64,000 nt of DNA, from positions 2,422,001-2,486,000 of the forward strand of contig CP133187.1 in the NCBI GenBank assembly GCA_030913685.1. Direction: 5' to 3'. The position numbers and the translations under genes were made by a program. This document shows positions 1-9,727 of this stretch, one piece after another. Below the pieces are notes generated by a model that did not search any database, was not told the DNA's origin, and was given only the letters and a program-made list of their open reading frames with translations. The stretch is from Oscillospiraceae bacterium MB24-C1. GTDB taxonomy: Bacteria > Bacillota > Clostridia > Oscillospirales > Ruminococcaceae. Position 1 is the stretch's first letter. The number at the start of each line of letters is the position of its first letter.

Positions 1-3000
1 TGCAGTCACTTTAATTACGCCGCCAGTTGTGGGATTTGTGATAATCGTTTTTGTCGGCGCATCTCCATAGAGCGTTTCAAGCAGAGAAAGCGGCCAGTAT
101 ATCCGACTTGCATCCTCGTCCTGATACATTCCGGCAGGAACGGTAATGGTTTTTCCGCCGTTCCAATCAATGACAAGCGTAACGTCGGGACTTCTTCTAA
201 GTTCACTCATCACAGAGTCGGGCATCTGATCAAACCACTTGGCGCTAACTTTAACCGTGTCCCCATTACGTGCAGCTTTAATTGCAGTTTCTACAACATC
301 CCAAAACTTTTTTTGTTCTTCATTTGGGCCATTGTCACTGCTAGATGAACGCAATATCTTTTCAACCGGAACCATAAAGGTAAAGGTGCTGAATTCGGAG
401 ACATACATGCTTATAACATTGTTTTCCAGCGTATATTTCCCATGCGCAAGTGTGGTTCCTCTTGTAATTGTTTCAACAAGCGTGCCGTCTGACTTGTAGT
501 GGTTTATAACCAGATCATCAGCCTGAGTTCCGCTCGGTAAAGTAAATGTAATGATTAAAGGCGAATGAAGCTGTTTTTTTATACCGTTTACAAACAACTC
601 CGCCTTTATTTCTAGTACATTTTGCGTTTCCTTAACGTAGTTAGTTGGGGTTTGTTGTGTAAGCTTGACTTCAACATCTGCTGCATCTTTTTCACCGCTT
701 GCTAATGCAAGACCATTTGTAGAAGGAGAAGAAATTTCGTTAGCAAGGTCTGACGGTGCAGTTAATGTTGTGCTTGTTGAGATATTGGCAATCAACCCAT
801 AAAGCTGGTCAAGATTTTTGATTGTATCGGGATCAAGCTTCTGCTTTTGGTCTTTGGTAAGCGCAATTAATTCCTGTGCGATATTGGTGACCATCTCTTT
901 TTGAGTATCACTCATATTGTCGCCACCTGAAAAAATGTCATTGAGCATTTTCTCTATGCTCTCAATGTCATCATCGCTATTATTGGAGTGACCTGCATAG
1001 TTTTTCGGGTCATATTTCACCAGTACATGGGATACCGGCTTCCCATTAACAGAAAATTCGATCATTGAAATTCCTTTTTGCTTACCGGTTATGATCAAAG
1101 TCAAGCCGTTAATTTCAGAACCAACAATCTGAGGGCAAGAATTATGAATTGTTACCAAATCGGTAATCTCAATTCCGTCCATTGATAAAAGTGGTTCACC
1201 CTTAAAGGATATTGTTGGCGAAATCTCTGCCGTTGCACCTTCTTCAGCGATGGTCACTGCATTGTAACTATCGAATGTTACCAACACCTCCGTAAGCTTT
1301 ACAGGCACTGGAATATCGACGGATTTTTCGTAGTTTGTGCTGTCTGTTGGATTAAAGGTTGCAAGGAAAGTCTGTGTTCTGTTTTCGTCATCGGCGACTA
1401 GCGCTGTTTTTGGTGTTTGCCATGACCAATAGCCAATATCCGATTTCGGAAGATTAACATCCTCAAGTGTTTTTTGAGTGTTTGTTATGGCATATAAATT
1501 CTTTGGCACCTCGTAGCCCTCCAGTATACTAGAGGGTGCTTTATTAACCGTAACCGATACACGCCCGGTGGCTGTGTTGTAGTTATTAGTATCATGAGGC
1601 GTGAAAATTACCATATGGCTTGATGTTCCCACTTCAGGCATAGTAGTATCATCATCCCATTCCCAAGTACCGGTAACTGCCAAGTTGCTATTATGTGGAT
1701 TAACTGCCGAACCACCTGTTAATGTGCTGTCAGATAATCTTTGTCCGTATCTGATATCTGCTGCTATTGGCACCGTTATATTAGGGACTGCTTTTTTAAC
1801 CGTAATCGATGCATCTGTTGTGGCTGGGTTGTAGTTTTCAGCATCATCGGGGGTGAAAACTACCGGATGGATGATTGCTTCCCCCGCTTGGTATGCCGTT
1901 GTATCATCCTCCCAAAGCCATCTGCCGGAGACAGTCAAACTACTATCATGTGGGTTCGTCGCCAAGCCGCCTGTTAATGTGCTGCCAGATAATGTCTGCC
2001 CAAAACAAATATCTGTTGCTGCCGGCGCGGTTAAAATAGGAACAGCTTTTTTAACCGAAACCGATATCGTTGCTGTGGCGACGCTATATTTTCCAGCATC
2101 ATCAGGGGTGAAAATTACCTCATGGCTTGATGTTCCTGCTTTGGGTGCGGTCACAGTATCTTTCCACGCCCAAGTGCCGGAAACGGTTAAGGCACTGTTG
2201 TGTGGGTTCGATGCCATACCACCTGTTAAGAGGCTATCCGACAGCTTTTGACCGTAAGTGATCTCTGAAGCGGACGGCACCGTGATGCTAGGGGTTACTC
2301 TATCGACCGCAACCGCTACTGTTGTTGTGGTGGTGTTGTAATTTTCAGCATCGTTAGGCGTGAAGACGACCGTATGGATTGATGATCCCTCTTGGGGTGC
2401 GATCGAATCATCCGTCCAACGCCATGTACCGGGGATGGTCCATGCGCTGTTGTATGGGTTTGATGCCAAGCCGCTGGTTAACAGGCTGTCTGACAATTTT
2501 TGCCCGTAACGGATATCTGAGGCCTTCGGCGCAGTTAAAGTAGGCGTCGCTTTATTAACCGTAATCGATACATTCCCGGTGGATGTGTTGTAGTTTTCAG
2601 CTTCATCGGGTGTGAAGATGACCCTATGGCTTGACGTTCCCAATTCAGTCATGGTGGCATCCGTTTCCCACGTCCAACTGCCGGTAACCATCAGCTCATT
2701 ATTAAGCGGATTAACTGCCGAGCCGCCTGTAAATACGCTGCCTGATAGTTTTTGGCCGTAACTGATATCTACTGCTGTCGGCGCAGTGATACTGGGGGTC
2801 ACTTTATAAACCGTCACCGGAATAGTTACTGTGGCTGGGACGTATTTTTCGATATCATTAGGCGTAAAGATTATCTCATGGCTTGGTGATCCGGCTTTTG
2901 GCACAGTCGCAGTATCTTTCCACGCCCAAGTGCCGCGAACGATTACCGCATTATTATGTGCATTAACCGCTGAACCACCTGTTAAAGCGCTGGCTGATAA

Positions 3001-6000
3001 GCTTTGGCCGTAACTGATATCAGATGCTGTTGGTGCAGTTATGCTAAGGGTTGCTTTATTAACAATGACCCATACCTCTACGTTGACTGAACTGTATTTT
3101 TCTGAATTTGTAGGCTCAAACACGGCTGTAAAGTCATTTAGAGCAGAGGGGAACGTGTTGGGCCAAAGCCAATGCCACTCTCCTTCAACGGTCAATTTGT
3201 TGTTTTGTGGATCAACTGCTGAGCCACCTGTGAATAGGCTTTCGGACAATTTTTGGCCGTAACTGATATCCGATGCTGCCGGCGCAGTTACATTAGGGAT
3301 TAACTTTTCAACCTCAATCCATACGGTTGTTGTGACTGCGTTATAATTTTGATCATCAACAGGTGTAAAGATTATATTATGTCTTGATGACGCCGTAGGC
3401 GCGCTCGTATTATCTACCCATTCCCAGGTACCATCAACGGTGAATGTATCGTTATACGGATTATAAGCCGAGCCGCCTGACAATGTGCTGTCTGAAAGCT
3501 TTTGCCCGTAGGTAATAGCTGATACCGTCGGTACAGTTAAAATGGGGGTCGATTTATAAACCGAAACCGGCACATCAACTGTGGCTGTGCTGTACTTTTC
3601 GGTTTTATTGGGCGTGAAAACCACTGCGTGGCTTGAGGTGCCGACAACAGGCGTGGTGGTATTTGTTTTCCATTGCCAAGTACCGGTCACTTCACCCCCC
3701 TGCGAGTTAACGGCTGAACCACCTGTCAATTGGGCGGTACTTAATGTTTGACCGAAAATGATGCTTTTAGCCTGGGGTACATTGCTGATAATGGGGCTTT
3801 CTTTGGATATTACAAAGGATTTACTGACGCTTCCTATGTAATTACCGTTTCTTACTGCGTTAACAATTACGGTTGCCGTATCCCCCAGATTGACGTTATT
3901 CTCGTAGCTGTAGTAAAAATCGTTGTTGCAATTTTCACCGTGAGTATGATTAATACTACATGGATTTAAAGTTATTGTTTCTTCACCGATTTTAAATTCT
4001 ACTTTTGGTGTTGGCTTGATCGGTTCACCTGTAACAACTTGAGGTTCAATATCTTCAATAATATTACCCGCTAGTGCAATTTTCCATTTGGCATACAATG
4101 TTATGTTTTCTGTTATTGGCGTGCTAAAAACCCATTCGTTTAGGCACTCTGATTCGGTGAACCAACCTACGAATTCGTCGGCTGCCCCCAGTACGCCAGG
4201 ATTTCTTATTGGGCCTGTTGGTTTTGCGACTGCGTCGCCTACCGCTAAGTCCTGAGGCTCTACCGCTGAACCGCCTTGTGCATCAAAGCTTGCAACAATC
4301 GTTTTTTGTTTTGTCAAATGAATATTAGGATATTGTACGCTACTATTTTTAAGCTTTGGGAGCTTTTTGTTATCAGTTGGAATATCCCACTTGTCGAGAC
4401 TAAAGCCGCTCTCTGTCCAATTAAAAGCTTCAAATTTGTCGGTTAAAAGGCCTTGGCTTGTAGAATAAAACAGCTCTAAACCACGTGAATTTGGTGCTTC
4501 ATTCACTGTATTAATAGAGCTCAGGGAATAACCATTATTAAAACCACCACTTGCGGCTATGTGGCCCGCATTTTCATTCGTGTTAGAACTAATTTTTGAA
4601 TTTAAAGCAACGCAGTTATTGATTGCAGCTGTACCTGACGAATATCCTGCAATGCCTCCAGCCAATCCAGATGAATTTACATAGCCAGTACTATAGCAGT
4701 TGGATATTGTACCTGTGTTGTTGCCCACAATATTGCCGACGTTGGGTTTGCGCCAGTTATAAACCTTATAACCCAAAACAGTTGCAGAACTATAACAGTC
4801 AGAGACTATTCCGGCGTTTTCAGCAACTATTGCGCCAACGTTTTCGTAACCGCTTACATGTCCAGTAACGTAGCACTCTTTAATAGTACCTTTGGAATAA
4901 ACTGCAATTCCGCCGGTGTTGTAATAAAACGACGACGTACTGCCCTTGATTATACAGTTCTCAAGACCTAAACCGCTAATTACAGCATTTTCACCAACAT
5001 AGTTAAATAGCCCTCTATAAATATTCAAGTTTCTTATAACATGACCGTTTCCATCAAAATTCCCTTGAAACGGCGTCGAGGAAGTTCCAATTGCACTAAC
5101 ACTTTTTTCGCCCATATCAATATCATTTATAAGCTTGTAAAATTTCCCCGACTTATCATCGCGATTGTCGTTTACTTCATCTCGTAATCTTATAAGGTCA
5201 TCGATGCTTTGAATAAGAAACGGGTCCGATTGAGTTCCTGTTCCTATGGATGCAATCCAAGCGGGGAAGGGGTCTGGTCTTGGAAGGCCGATATCCGCCC
5301 AGAACGATTCACATGCAAGAATGGCTGCGTCTAATTTATTTCCTTTGGTCTCTTCGTTATTCCCATTCCACGCATTACTCCAATAATAACTATCAATAAC
5401 TGTACCATTGGTGTCGTCGCCAATAATCATTCCTGTTTTAATATCAGGATCATATATATTTACCCTAATTGTCCTGCCGAGATAGACTGACGCACTGATT
5501 GTTCCGCTATTGCACCCGCCTATAACACCGCCAACAATATTATCGCCTGAAAGATCACCTGTGACATAGCATTGCATTATAGCGCCACTTTCAATCCAAC
5601 CTGCAATTCCGCCTGTGGAAAATGCGCTTTCGGGCTCAGCATAACCGGCAATATCTCCTCGGCTGTAACAACGCGTTATATTAATGGTACTAGTAGATTG
5701 TCCAAGAATTCCGCCTGCATATTTTGTACCTTCAATAGCGCATGTGCTGTAACAGTTTTCTATTTTAACTTTTTCATACATGGCTAAACCCGCGATGCCG
5801 CCTGCTGTTTCACCATTTACACGGCCCGTACTGTAGCAATTGATTATTGAGCCCTCGGTTATATTCGCTATTGCGCCTACGGTGTCGCCTACTATATTAC
5901 AATCAACAACACCTAAGTTTTTTATAACAGCGCCTCTTTCGACCTTTGAAAACAAAGCACCGGTGGTGTTTTGGATGACACGATTATTACCATCAAAGGT

Positions 6001-8133
6001 ACCTTTAAAGTTGATTAAAGGGCTAATGCCGTTAAAATCAATATTATTATTTAGTTTATAGAATTTACCGGTTGAATCTTTAGACCCAATGGCTATAAAA
6101 TCTTGTGCGGTTTTGATTAAATAAGGGGAAGTACTCGTTCCGTTGCCTTGAAAGGTGTAAGATTTAATCCAGTGGGGCAACGTACTGGACTGGGTACCCC
6201 CAGTATTTTTTAGAATTGGAAGTGCGTTATCTACAAAAACCCAACTATTTGAGTCGTTTGAAAAAATATTAGAAAATTGCTCGGAGAGCACCCCAGTTGC
6301 GTTACAATTGATACTCTGGCCTTGCAAAACCTCAACGGACATATTGCTCCAAGCATAACAGTTACTTAGACCCGTACTAGGAATACCTGAAACCCCTCCA
6401 CTTTTGTATCTATCGGCGCCTACGTATTTACCGTTTATGACTTTCTCGCATAAAGCCACACTGTTGGTTATAGAGGCTGTTTCATTTGCGTATCCGATGA
6501 TACCGCCACCATAAGTAAAATATGTAGTGACATTACCAAGGTTGTAACAATTTTTGATCGAGCCGCTAGACCAGCCTGCAATACCACCCAATGCAAAGCC
6601 GTTAGAGGTTACGATATCACTTGTGTTATAACAGTCAGAAATACTACCGGATTCAAGTATAGCGCTTGCAATACCGCCAGCTGAACCCCGAGGAGTCTCT
6701 ATAACACCTGCAGTATAGCATTCAGAAACGATGCCTTCGGTACGTCCAACAATACCACCGACAAAGTATGCTCCTATTAAATAGCCATTATAGTAGCAGC
6801 GAGAAATTGTTCCAGTGGAAATTCCCGCTATACCGCCAATATTGGTTGAATCGGACATGATCTCTCGGTTTATTTCAAAGGTGGAATAGCAATCAGAGAT
6901 TGTTCCACTAGAAAGCCCTGCAATGCCGCCAATATTAGCGATATAAGTCCCTTGGATAACGCCAGAAGTGTAGCAATTTGTAATAGTTCCTTCAGAGTAT
7001 CCTGCTAGAATGCCAATGTTCTCATCTATTGTTGCTCTCCAAGGATCTTGATGCTGCGACCCTGTGTCAATAAAAGCATCAACGACACCTAAATTTTTAA
7101 CAACGCCTTCTTGACCTATGCTGCCGAATAACCCAACATTGCTTCCTCGTTCGCGCTGATATTTCAAATTTTTGATATCAAATCCTGCGCCGTCAAAGGT
7201 GCCACTAAATGGACTGGTTAAAGTTCCAATGATGACTCGATCTGTACCCATAGAAATGTCATTAACCATGACGTAGCAGGCGTCAGCATATTTCTTGTCT
7301 AGGTATGTAGAACCGTTCTCGACATAATAAGCTAGGTCCAGTAGATGTCTAGACTCTCCAATAACAAACGGGTTGCTCGGGCTGCCAATTTGTCCTATTG
7401 GCGCTGACCGCATGCTAAAACTACGGAAGGTATAGCGGCTTTGCATGGCTTCGTATTGTTTTACTTGCTCTAAAAGAGAGAGCTGTGCAGGATCTTTCCC
7501 CAACAGACTTGTGCCGGCAGCTTTATATAGAGGGCAATCCTCTAGATGCTGCACCATCTCCCCGCTGTCTAAAGGCGGACAATCACATTCAGGGGTCACA
7601 TTGTTAATATCTTTGTTCTCTGGTAAAGAGGGGGCCTCGGGTTCGGCAGGGTCTTTAGCTTCACCGGAGGTGTTTTCGGGGCAATTCTCTAGATGCTGCA
7701 CCATCTCGCCGCTGTCTAAAAGCGGACAATTGCACGCTGGAACAACTGTTGAATTGTCAGAAAAAGCTTCGTTTTCTGATGAAGGTAAGGGCTCGGATTC
7801 CACCTGTTCTTCACTTTGTACAGGCGCGGTATTATCAACTGCATTTTCTTCTGTATTGGCATTAGCTATATTCTCGGGGCAATTCTCTAAATGCTGCACC
7901 ATTTCGCCACTGTCTAAAGGCGGACAATTACACGCCGAAGCAACATCTGTATTATCCATTCCAGCAGTTCGGTCACTTTCTGCGCTCTGACTTTCCTCTA
8001 ATTTTGCAGATGCCGCTTCTGCTTCTACCATACTTTGGGCATCAGATAGATCTAATGCAGACGCGGGTAGAATGGTCATTTGTAAAATCACAGTAATTGT
8101 AAGTGCCATAGAGAGTAACCTTTTAAAACTCAT
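1..8133 (-). CDS. Giant secreted GLUG / InlB-repeat / Ig-like surface adhesin, C-terminus beyond window
   Basis: The reading frame is open from an ATG at 8133 (GGAGG just upstream) to the left edge: at least 2,711 residues, end not seen. A signal peptide covers about residues 1-27. Three near-identical Cys/His motifs follow (68-86, 134-152, 183-201). Residues about 250-1220 hold three blocks, each opening with a phrase like GSPSNPFVI and then many GLUG-type motifs (GGIAG..., NCYSTG...). About 1275-1350 is an InlB B-repeat (Flg_new type: FDAQGGSAV ... LYAKW). About 1445-2210 is a run of nine or ten ~83-residue Ig-like repeats (YGQKLSDS ... GTWxW ... VIFTP). The rest is an acidic, less repetitive region. 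GLUG and InlB-type repeats are typical of cell-surface adhesins of Clostridia; the ligand and the anchoring signal cannot be judged here. A PAS-LytTR regulator lies directly upstream on the same strand. Confidence 0.9.
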   Translation of the reverse strand, partial: MSFKRLLSMALTITVILQMTILPASALDLSDAQSMVEAEAASAKLEESQSAESDRTAGMDNTDVASACNCPPLDSGEMVQHLENCPENIANANTEENAVDNTAPVQSEEQVESEPLPSSENEAFSDNSTVVPACNCPLLDSGEMVQHLENCPENTSGEAKDPAEPEAPSLPENKDINNVTPECDCPPLDSGEMVQHLEDCPLYKAAGTSLLGKDPAQLSLLEQVKQYEAMQSRYTFRSFSMRSAPIGQIGSPSNPFVIGESRHLLDLAYYVENGSTYLDKKYADACYVMVNDISMGTDRVIIGTLTSPFSGTFDGAGFDIKNLKYQRERGSNVGLFGSIGQEGVVKNLGVVDAFIDTGSQHQDPWRATIDENIGILAGYSEGTITNCYTSGVIQGTYIANIGGIAGLSSGTISDCYSTFEINREIMSDSTNIGGIAGISTGTISRCYYNGYLIGAYFVGGIVGRTEGIVSECYTAGVIETPRGSAGGIASAILESGSISDCYNTSDIVTSNGFALGGIAGWSSGSIKNCYNLGNVTTYFTYGGGIIGYANETASITNSVALCEKVINGKYVGADRYKSGGVSGIPSTGLSNCYAWSNMSVEVLQGQSINCNATGVLSEQFSNIFSNDSNSWVFVDNALPILKNTGGTQSSTLPHWIKSYTFQGNGTSTSPYLIKTAQDFIAIGSKDSTGKFYKLNNNIDFNGISPLINFKGTFDGNNRVIQNTTGALFSKVERGAVIKNLGVVDCNIVGDTVGAIANITEGSIINCYSTGRVNGETAGGIAGLAMYEKVKIENCYSTCAIEGTKYAGGILGQSTSTINITRCYSRGDIAGYAEPESAFSTGGIAGWIESGAIMQCYVTGDLSGDNIVGGVIGGCNSGTISASVYLGRTIRVNIYDPDIKTGMIIGDDTNGTVIDSYYWSNAWNGNNEETKGNKLDAAILACESFWADIGLPRPDPFPAWIASIGTGTQSDPFLIQSIDDLIRLRDEVNDNRDDKSGKFYKLINDIDMGEKSVSAIGTSSTPFQGNFDGNGHVIRNLNIYRGLFNYVGENAVISGLGLENCIIKGSTSSFYYNTGGIAVYSKGTIKECYVTGHVSGYENVGAIVAENAGIVSDCYSSATVLGYKVYNWRKPNVGNIVGNNTGTISNCYSTGYVNSSGLAGGIAGYSSGTAAINNCVALNSKISSNTNENAGHIAASGGFNNGYSLSSINTVNEAPNSRGLELFYSTSQGLLTDKFEAFNWTESGFSLDKWDIPTDNKKLPKLKNSSVQYPNIHLTKQKTIVASFDAQGGSAVEPQDLAVGDAVAKPTGPIRNPGVLGAADEFVGWFTESECLNEWVFSTPITENITLYAKWKIALAGNIIEDIEPQVVTGEPIKPTPKVEFKIGEETITLNPCSINHTHGENCNNDFYYSYENNVNLGDTATVIVNAVRNGNYIGSVSKSFVISKESPIISNVPQAKSIIFGQTLSTAQLTGGSAVNSQGGEVTGTWQWKTNTTTPVVGTSSHAVVFTPNKTEKYSTATVDVPVSVYKSTPILTVPTVSAITYGQKLSDSTLSGGSAYNPYNDTFTVDGTWEWVDNTSAPTASSRHNIIFTPVDDQNYNAVTTTVWIEVEKLIPNVTAPAASDISYGQKLSESLFTGGSAVDPQNNKLTVEGEWHWLWPNTFPSALNDFTAVFEPTNSEKYSSVNVEVWVIVNKATLSITAPTASDISYGQSLSASALTGGSAVNAHNNAVIVRGTWAWKDTATVPKAGSPSHEIIFTPNDIEKYVPATVTIPVTVYKVTPSITAPTAVDISYGQKLSGSVFTGGSAVNPLNNELMVTGSWTWETDATMTELGTSSHRVIFTPDEAENYNTSTGNVSITVNKATPTLTAPKASDIRYGQKLSDSLLTSGLASNPYNSAWTIPGTWRWTDDSIAPQEGSSIHTVVFTPNDAENYNTTTTTVAVAVDRVTPSITVPSASEITYGQKLSDSLLTGGMASNPHNSALTVSGTWAWKDTVTAPKAGTSSHEVIFTPDDAGKYSVATATISVSVKKAVPILTAPAATDICFGQTLSGSTLTGGLATNPHDSSLTVSGRWLWEDDTTAYQAGEAIIHPVVFTPDDAENYNPATTDASITVKKAVPNITVPIAADIRYGQRLSDSTLTGGSAVNPHNSNLAVTGTWEWDDDTTMPEVGTSSHMVIFTPHDTNNYNTATGRVSVTVNKAPSSILEGYEVPKNLYAITNTQKTLEDVNLPKSDIGYWSWQTPKTALVADDENRTQTFLATFNPTDSTNYEKSVDIPVPVKLTEVLVTFDSYNAVTIAEEGATAEISPTISFKGEPLLSMDGIEITDLVTIHNSCPQIVGSEINGLTLIITGKQKGISMIEFSVNGKPVSHVLVKYDPKNYAGHSNNSDDDIESIEKMLNDIFSGGDNMSDTQKEMVTNIAQELIALTKDQKQKLDPDTIKNLDQLYGLIANISTSTTLTAPSDLANEISSPSTNGLALASGEKDAADVEVKLTQQTPTNYVKETQNVLEIKAELFVNGIKKQLHSPLIITFTLPSGTQADDLVINHYKSDGTLVETITRGTTLAHGKYTLENNVISMYVSEFSTFTFMVPVEKILRSSSSDNGPNEEQKKFWDVVETAIKAARNGDTVKVSAKWFDQMPDSVMSELRRSPDVTLVIDWNGGKTITVPAGMYQDEDASRIYWPLSLLETLYGDAPTKTIITNPTTGGVIKVTA
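1490..3800 (-). repeat. Array of nine to ten ~250-bp Ig-like repeats inside the adhesin
   Basis: Within the adhesin frame, the phrase [YF]GQ-[KTSR]-LS recurs near 3750, 3505, 3255, 3006, 2752, 2500, 2248, 1998 and 1742, a period of about 250 bp (83 residues). Each unit also carries LTGGSAVNP, GTWxW, SSHxVIFTP and an NYN[TP]AT strand. A tenth, degenerate unit lies near 1500. Neighbouring units keep long stretches of DNA identity, so unit number could change by recombination. The fold is inferred to be beta-sandwich (MBG/Ig-like). Confidence 0.85.
7531..7932 (-). repeat. Three copies of a CxC-x10-HxxxC motif in the adhesin N-terminus
   Basis: The motif C-x-C-P-x-L-D-S-G-E-M-V-Q-H-L-E-x-C-P is encoded at 7876-7932, 7678-7734 and 7531-7587. 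The copies differ at only a few positions and are joined by acidic, Ser/Pro-rich linkers of about 30-47 residues with unrelated sequences. The Cys-x-Cys ... His-x3-Cys pattern would suit a small metal site or disulfide knots outside the cell. No named family is recognised. Confidence 0.85.
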
Positions 8134-8340
8134 GTCATATCCTCCGATTGTTCTTTTGTAAAACTATATTTTAATGTACGGTTTAGGGTTTTGATCTTCC
8201 TTATGACTCATCTGACAATTTTACTATCAAAAATATTTAGCGCTTTTTACATAAAACTACAATTTTAATTATAATAGCTTCTATCTGGCTTTGCTATTCC
8301 GATGCCGAAAGCAACACGATATAGGAAGAATTGACACTTA
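8134..8340. promoter_or_regulatory. Adhesin leader region with candidate -10 box
   Basis: About 210 bases lie between the adhesin start and the terminator of the next gene. On the minus strand a TATAAT is present (plus-strand 8268-8273) with no good -35 at 17 bases, as expected for an activator-dependent promoter. The leader would be about 130 bases. A LytTR direct-repeat site could not be identified with confidence. Confidence 0.35.
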
Positions 8341-8345
8341 AAAAA

Positions 8346-8378
8346 AAGCAGCCACGGATAATAACACCGTGGCTGCTT
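8346..8378 (-). terminator. Rho-independent terminator of the PAS-LytTR gene
   Basis: A perfect 12-bp stem (AAGCAGCCACGG / CCGTGGCTGCTT) with a 9-base loop is followed on the minus strand by a run of T residues (plus-strand A run around 8338-8347). It lies 13 bases past the stop of the regulator gene and separates it from the adhesin. Confidence 0.9.
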
Positions 8379-8390
8379 GCTGCTTGACAG

Positions 8391-9158
8391 TCATTGCAGC
8401 AATATTTTGTAATTGTTGTAGGCCTGCCTGATCTGGCGATACTGCCGTTTCCGAATTGGAACCCTCGCACCGCTCCTCATAACGAACACATAGTGACACT
8501 CGTCCAATTCAGCGTACTGCATGTTAATGATATAGCTTTGATAACAGCGCAAAAAACTCCCCACAGAAGGTATTTGTTGCTCTAGACGGTTTAGCGTACC
8601 ATAAGCCTCCAGCACAGAACCGTTTGTTAAATAGATTTTCAGTTTTTTCTGGGAACTCTCAATGTATTCCACCGCAACTAATGGAACCACACATTTTTCT
8701 CTGCCCACCGAATCTTGCAGTGTCAATAGAATCTGTTTTTCCTTGCGCAAACATTCCAAGAAAGATACCGACATCTGCACCTTTGGGTTGTTTGGATCTA
8801 TCTGTGCCGGTTTTGTGGCATCGCGAACAAAGGCGATGAGATATTCCTCACCATTTGAGGTGATAATTTTAGAGTTGATCTCGGTACGGATGAGGGTACC
8901 ATCCTTTTTTACATTTAGGCGATCAATATATTCATGTGGAAACAAATCCTCTTGAGTGTACTGCTCTTTTAAATAATAGCGCTCTGATGTCGGTATTAAA
9001 TCTCGAATGTTTAGTTTGGTGATTTCTTCTATTGTGTAGCCAAATATTTCTGCACCCGACTGATTACACATTAGAATATCACCGTTGACATTTTCAATAA
9101 AGATTCCCTCTAGCGAGAGATTTAACAGAACCAATAAATCTTTATCAAGTATATTCAC
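8391..9158 (-). CDS. PAS-domain LytTR-family transcriptional regulator
   Basis: 255 residues. Residues about 5-115 form a PAS domain (EGIFIENVNGDILMCNQSGAEIFGYTIEE; later DGTLIRTEINSKII), a likely small-molecule or redox sensor. Residues about 140-250 are a LytTR DNA-binding domain (FLRCYQSYIINMQY, GARVPIRKRQY). There is no receiver domain, so this is a one-component cytoplasmic regulator rather than a classical LytR/AgrA response regulator. LytTR proteins bind pairs of direct repeats and often control extracellular or surface proteins. The giant adhesin immediately downstream on the same strand is the obvious candidate target, but this is inference. The gene is monocistronic, with its own terminator. 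Confidence 0.88.
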   Translation of the reverse strand: MNILDKDLLVLLNLSLEGIFIENVNGDILMCNQSGAEIFGYTIEEITKLNIRDLIPTSERYYLKEQYTQEDLFPHEYIDRLNVKKDGTLIRTEINSKIITSNGEEYLIAFVRDATKPAQIDPNNPKVQMSVSFLECLRKEKQILLTLQDSVGREKCVVPLVAVEYIESSQKKLKIYLTNGSVLEAYGTLNRLEQQIPSVGSFLRCYQSYIINMQYAELDECHYVFVMRSGARVPIRKRQYRQIRQAYNNYKILLQ

Positions 9159-9421
9159 GGCACCGTTTCACTTCCCATCTGATCTAAGCAAATATGCACA
9201 TGATCTCGTTAGCATTAATCGCTAGGTAGGTGTTGATGTGTCTATAATCCAGAACAATAATACCAATTTTAATGAATATTTTCAAGTTTGCATACAAAAA
9301 AGACGCAGTTTCCCCTTGGCGGAAAAAAGTGGATTTTATAGGTCGCTTTTTGTTTGGTTGAGGAAAGTGATAATATTATTTAGCAAAGACGAGCGGGAAA
9401 ATATAAAATTGGCTTAAAAAT

Positions 9422-9460
9422 GAAACAATCCTCACTCAAATTTTAAGTGAGGATTGTTTC
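9422..9460 (-). terminator. Strong 15-bp hairpin, member of a repeated terminator-like family
   Basis: GAAACAATCCTCACT pairs perfectly with AGTGAGGATTGTTTC around a 9-base loop. On the minus strand the stem is followed by ATTTTTAAG, so it can act as a terminator for whatever once lay at 9480-9596. Related hairpins with the CCTCA(C)TT ... AAGTGAGG core lie at 23961-23993 and 25698-25728. Confidence 0.65.
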
Positions 9461-9479
9461 GGTGCCGATAAAAGCGTGA

Positions 9480-9596
9480 TCATTGGTCTAACCAACCGGC
9501 TTTTACGGCTCTTAAAACAAGGTCTTTGCGTTCATTCAGGTCGTTCTCAACGACAATATAGAATTTGTGTAAAAGAGGGTCAGGTGTGGGCCAGAA
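9480..9596 (-). pseudogene. Possible C-terminal gene remnant (about 38 residues, no start)
   Basis: On the minus strand a frame bounded by stops at 9597-9599 and 9480-9482 reads WPTPDPLLHKFYIVVENDLN then ERKDLVLRAVKAGWLDQ. The charged, helical, protein-like composition, the lack of any start codon and the terminator-like hairpin just beyond its stop suggest the tail of a decayed gene. The parent family was not recognised, and the stretch is short enough to be chance. Confidence 0.3.
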
Positions 9597-9727
9597 TCAT
9601 ATTTCGTCAAAGCATCTCGATCATCAAATCGTAGCCATTTTAGCTAAAAAATAGGAATACACTATCCGCCACCAACATTATAATTTTACATTTTGGCCTT
9701 GCCGCTGTTGCTACGGCGGTTCGCTTT

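Larger units (their letters stand above)
9159..9727. other. 569-base intergenic region: hairpin and a possible gene remnant
   Basis: No intact gene is seen. It holds the hairpin at 9422-9460 and a short open stretch on the minus strand (9480-9596), listed separately. The remainder is AT-rich and unassigned. Confidence 0.6.

Noticed and set aside
1601-3262. Several plus-strand frames of 60-132 codons opposite the adhesin repeats
   Set aside because: They repeat with the 250-bp unit and are antisense shadows of the Ig-like repeats; no ribosome sites.
1490-3800. Regularly spaced repeats as a CRISPR-like array
   Set aside because: The period is about 250 bp, units are coding and similar throughout; no short repeat with unique spacers. 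No CRISPR array was seen in the window.
9461-9474. CGGTGCCGAT after the 9422 hairpin as a third att site
   Set aside because: Only seven bases match the tRNA-Leu end; no element boundary is visible.
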